A stretch of DNA of 7,087 nucleotides. Origin: Saprospiraceae bacterium (GTDB lineage Bacteria > Bacteroidota > Bacteroidia > Chitinophagales > Saprospiraceae). The DNA is taken from the NCBI GenBank assembly GCA_020852155.1, contig JADZBJ010000337.1:1-7087 (forward strand), in the 5' to 3' direction. Below are positions 5,829 to 7,087 of the stretch, piece by piece (the first letter of the stretch is position 1; the number at the start of each line of letters is the position of its first letter). Both the position numbers and the translations under genes were made by a program. Under the pieces are notes generated by a model. It had not been told where the DNA came from. It was given only the letters and a program-made list of their open reading frames with translations, and ran no database searches.

Positions 5829-6908
5829 ATGTTCAACAAAGTAAACAGCCATCCATTTTTGATCGCCGGGCCTTGCTCTGCTGAAACACGCGAACAAGTA
5901 TTGCAAACAGCCCTGCAACTAAAACAATTACAAAACGAAGGTCGCCTGACGGTAGATTTGTTTCGTGCAGGCGTGTGGAAACCCCGCACGCGCCCCGGCG
6001 CATTTGAGGGCAATGGTATCGTTGCCCTGCCCTGGTTGCGCGAGGTTAAGCAGGCGACAGGTTTTAAAACCACCATTGAAGTGGCCAATGGCCATCAGGT
6101 GTACGAGGCCCTGAAACACGGTGTGGACGTGTTGTGGATTGGCGCGCGTTCGACCGTGAATCCATTTTCCGTTCAGGAAATAGCCGATGCCTTGCGCGGT
6201 GTGGATGTGCCGGTGCTGGTGAAAAATCCGGTAAATCCTGATCTTGATCTTTGGGTGGGTGCAATCGAACGCATTCAAAATGCGGGCGTTAGTCAGATCG
6301 GCGCTATTCACAGGGGCTTTTCCGCTTATGCCAAATCTAATTTCAGGAATGCGCCATATTGGGAAATTCCGATTGAGTTGCGCCGGCGCATGCCCGACTT
6401 GCCGCTGATTTGCGATAATTCACATATTTGCGGCAACAGAAAAGACCTTCGGGAGATTGCCCAACAAGCCCTTGACCTCAACTACGACGGCCTGATGACG
6501 GAAGTTCACCCGACGCCCGATGAAGCCTGGAGCGATGCCAAACAACAAATTACACCTGCCGAATACAGCGATCTGCTGAGTCAACTGATTGTACGGCGTG
6601 AAACCACCGATAATCCCGAATTTTTGGAAAATATTGAACATCTCAGGCATAAAATTGATGAATTGGACCTTGAAATGCTCAACCTTCTGGCTCGCCGTAT
6701 GCGCGTATCGGAGGATATTGCCCGATACAAGTTGCGGAATAATATCGCTATTCTGCAAACCTCAAGGTGGAACGAAGTATTGGAAAAAGGTTTTGAACAA
6801 GGTCGTCAGCGTGGCCTCCAGGATGAGTTTATTGAAAAATTCCTGTCGGCAGTACACCAGGAAAGTATTGCGCATCAACACATGGTCATGCAAACAAAAG
6901 CAGGGTAG
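5829..6908 (+). CDS. aroF: Bifunctional DAHP synthase / chorismate mutase
   Basis: This 359-residue fusion joins two steps. Residues 1-250 are a type I DAHP synthase of the short, KDO8P-synthase-like group, condensing PEP and erythrose 4-phosphate: AGPCS 13-17, KPRTRPGAFEG 51-61, GARS 106-109, KNP 132-134, HRGF 161-164, CDNSH 195-199 and EVHP 225-228. Residues 265-350 are an AroQ-type chorismate mutase with R273, R290, K301 and R313 at the expected active-site positions, converting chorismate to prephenate for pheA and tyrA. The same domain order is known from Porphyromonas gingivalis, where the mutase domain mediates inhibition by prephenate; the same control is likely here. The symbol varies between databases (aroF, aroG, aroA). 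The start follows the repeat array with no Shine-Dalgarno sequence, and the conserved barrel begins at residue 9, so ATG 5829 fits. No terminator is visible before 6923. Confidence 0.95.
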   Translation: MFNKVNSHPFLIAGPCSAETREQVLQTALQLKQLQNEGRLTVDLFRAGVWKPRTRPGAFEGNGIVALPWLREVKQATGFKTTIEVANGHQVYEALKHGVDVLWIGARSTVNPFSVQEIADALRGVDVPVLVKNPVNPDLDLWVGAIERIQNAGVSQIGAIHRGFSAYAKSNFRNAPYWEIPIELRRRMPDLPLICDNSHICGNRKDLREIAQQALDLNYDGLMTEVHPTPDEAWSDAKQQITPAEYSDLLSQLIVRRETTDNPEFLENIEHLRHKIDELDLEMLNLLARRMRVSEDIARYKLRNNIAILQTSRWNEVLEKGFEQGRQRGLQDEFIEKFLSAVHQESIAHQHMVMQTKAG

Positions 6909-6922
6909 GGGACAAAATAAAA

Positions 6923-6953
6923 TTTGCATCCAAGCTTTAATATCCTACCTTTG
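6923..6953 (+). promoter_or_regulatory. Consensus Bacteroidota promoter
   Basis: TTTG at 6923-6926, exactly 19 bases, then TACCTTTG at 6946-6953: a full match to TTTG-N19-TAnnTTTG. Transcription should begin near 6960. It begins 15 nt after the DAHP synthase stop codon and points right, toward the structured segment that follows. Confidence 0.78.
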
Positions 6954-6959
6954 TCGTGT

Positions 6960-7072
6960 CCCTCACTACAAATAGTAGTCCCACCCACTATCCTGATTGC
7001 CTCGCAATAAGAATTTTATGTATTCGTTTTTGCCGGCAAATCAGGCTGTTTGACTTGTCTCAAACAGTTTTT
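6960..7072 (+). ncRNA. Candidate small structured RNA or attenuated leader
   Basis: Three hairpins lie within about 115 nt of the predicted start: ACTAC/GTAGT (6965-6979), CCTGATTGCC (6992-7001) with GGCAAATCAGG (7035-7045, one bulged A), and a terminator hairpin at 7046-7067 with a U run. A promoter, compact folding and a terminator with no gene between them is the pattern of a small RNA gene. It could equally be the leader of a gene beyond the right edge. It does not resemble a tRNA, SRP RNA or tmRNA to my eye. An 11-codon frame (7018-7053, MYSFLPANQAV) lies inside but has no marked codon bias. The start is estimated from the promoter. Confidence 0.5.
7046..7072 (+). terminator. Intrinsic terminator at right end
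   Basis: CTGTTTGA (7046-7053) pairs with TCAAACAG (7060-7067) around the loop CTTGTC and is followed by five T residues. It would end the transcript from the promoter at 6923-6953, and it is also the first terminator after the aromatic operon. Confidence 0.78.
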
Positions 7073-7087
7073 CTAATAGACTTATTG

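Noticed and set aside
5519..5884. Open frame of 121 codons across the tyrA-DAHP synthase gap
   Set aside because: It is made of the repeat arrays read as protein, is low in complexity, and runs into the DAHP synthase gene out of frame.
7018..7053. 11-codon ORF MYSFLPANQAV in the right-end RNA as a second leader peptide
   Set aside because: It has no run of any one amino acid, and its stop lies in the terminator stem; it is easily explained by chance.

Overview
The window looks like a piece of a Bacteroidota chromosome, probably from a Saprospirales- or Chitinophagales-like bacterium. The evidence is a secreted protein with a type IX secretion C-terminal tail, promoters of the Bacteroidota form TTTG-N19-TAnnTTTG, the absence of Shine-Dalgarno sequences before every protein gene although the 16S anti-SD core is intact, and an aromatic amino acid gene set (monofunctional prephenate dehydratase, aminotransferase, prephenate dehydrogenase, DAHP synthase with C-terminal chorismate mutase) that is typical of this phylum.

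Layout. Positions 1-517 are the 3' third of a 16S rRNA gene. A 168-nt spacer, tRNA-Ile(GAT) and tRNA-Ala(TGC) follow. A strong hairpin-plus-U-run terminator starts only 9 nt after tRNA-Ala, and no 23S rRNA follows, so this rRNA locus appears to be split. After a gene-free stretch (949-1181) with short CGCAGA repeats and a long hairpin (1182-1239), a minus-strand gene (1302-2102) encodes a secreted cohesin-like protein with a T9SS sorting domain.

Positions 2252-6908 hold an aromatic amino acid operon on the plus strand. It opens with a Bacteroidota-type promoter (2229-2259), a previously uncalled 30-codon leader ORF (2287-2379) dense in Phe and Tyr codons, alternative RNA pairings, and an intrinsic terminator (2400-2435) that lies before pheA. 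This is the layout of a ribosome-mediated transcription attenuator sensing Phe and Tyr. The genes are pheA (prephenate to phenylpyruvate), an aminotransferase likely making Phe and Tyr from their keto acids, tyrA (prephenate to 4-hydroxyphenylpyruvate; ATGA overlap with the aminotransferase), and a DAHP synthase-chorismate mutase fusion that supplies both the first shikimate step and prephenate.

The tyrA-DAHP synthase gap (5421-5828) is unusual. It contains two inward-facing arrays of a 10-bp-period GTTWGAA repeat with GC-rich inserts, forming a 44-position imperfect inverted repeat. It also contains a 9-bp TGTACTCTG repeat.

The right end (6923-7072) holds a near-perfect promoter, two hairpins and an intrinsic terminator within about 115 nt of the predicted start. 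This is either a small structured RNA gene or the attenuated leader of a gene beyond the window.
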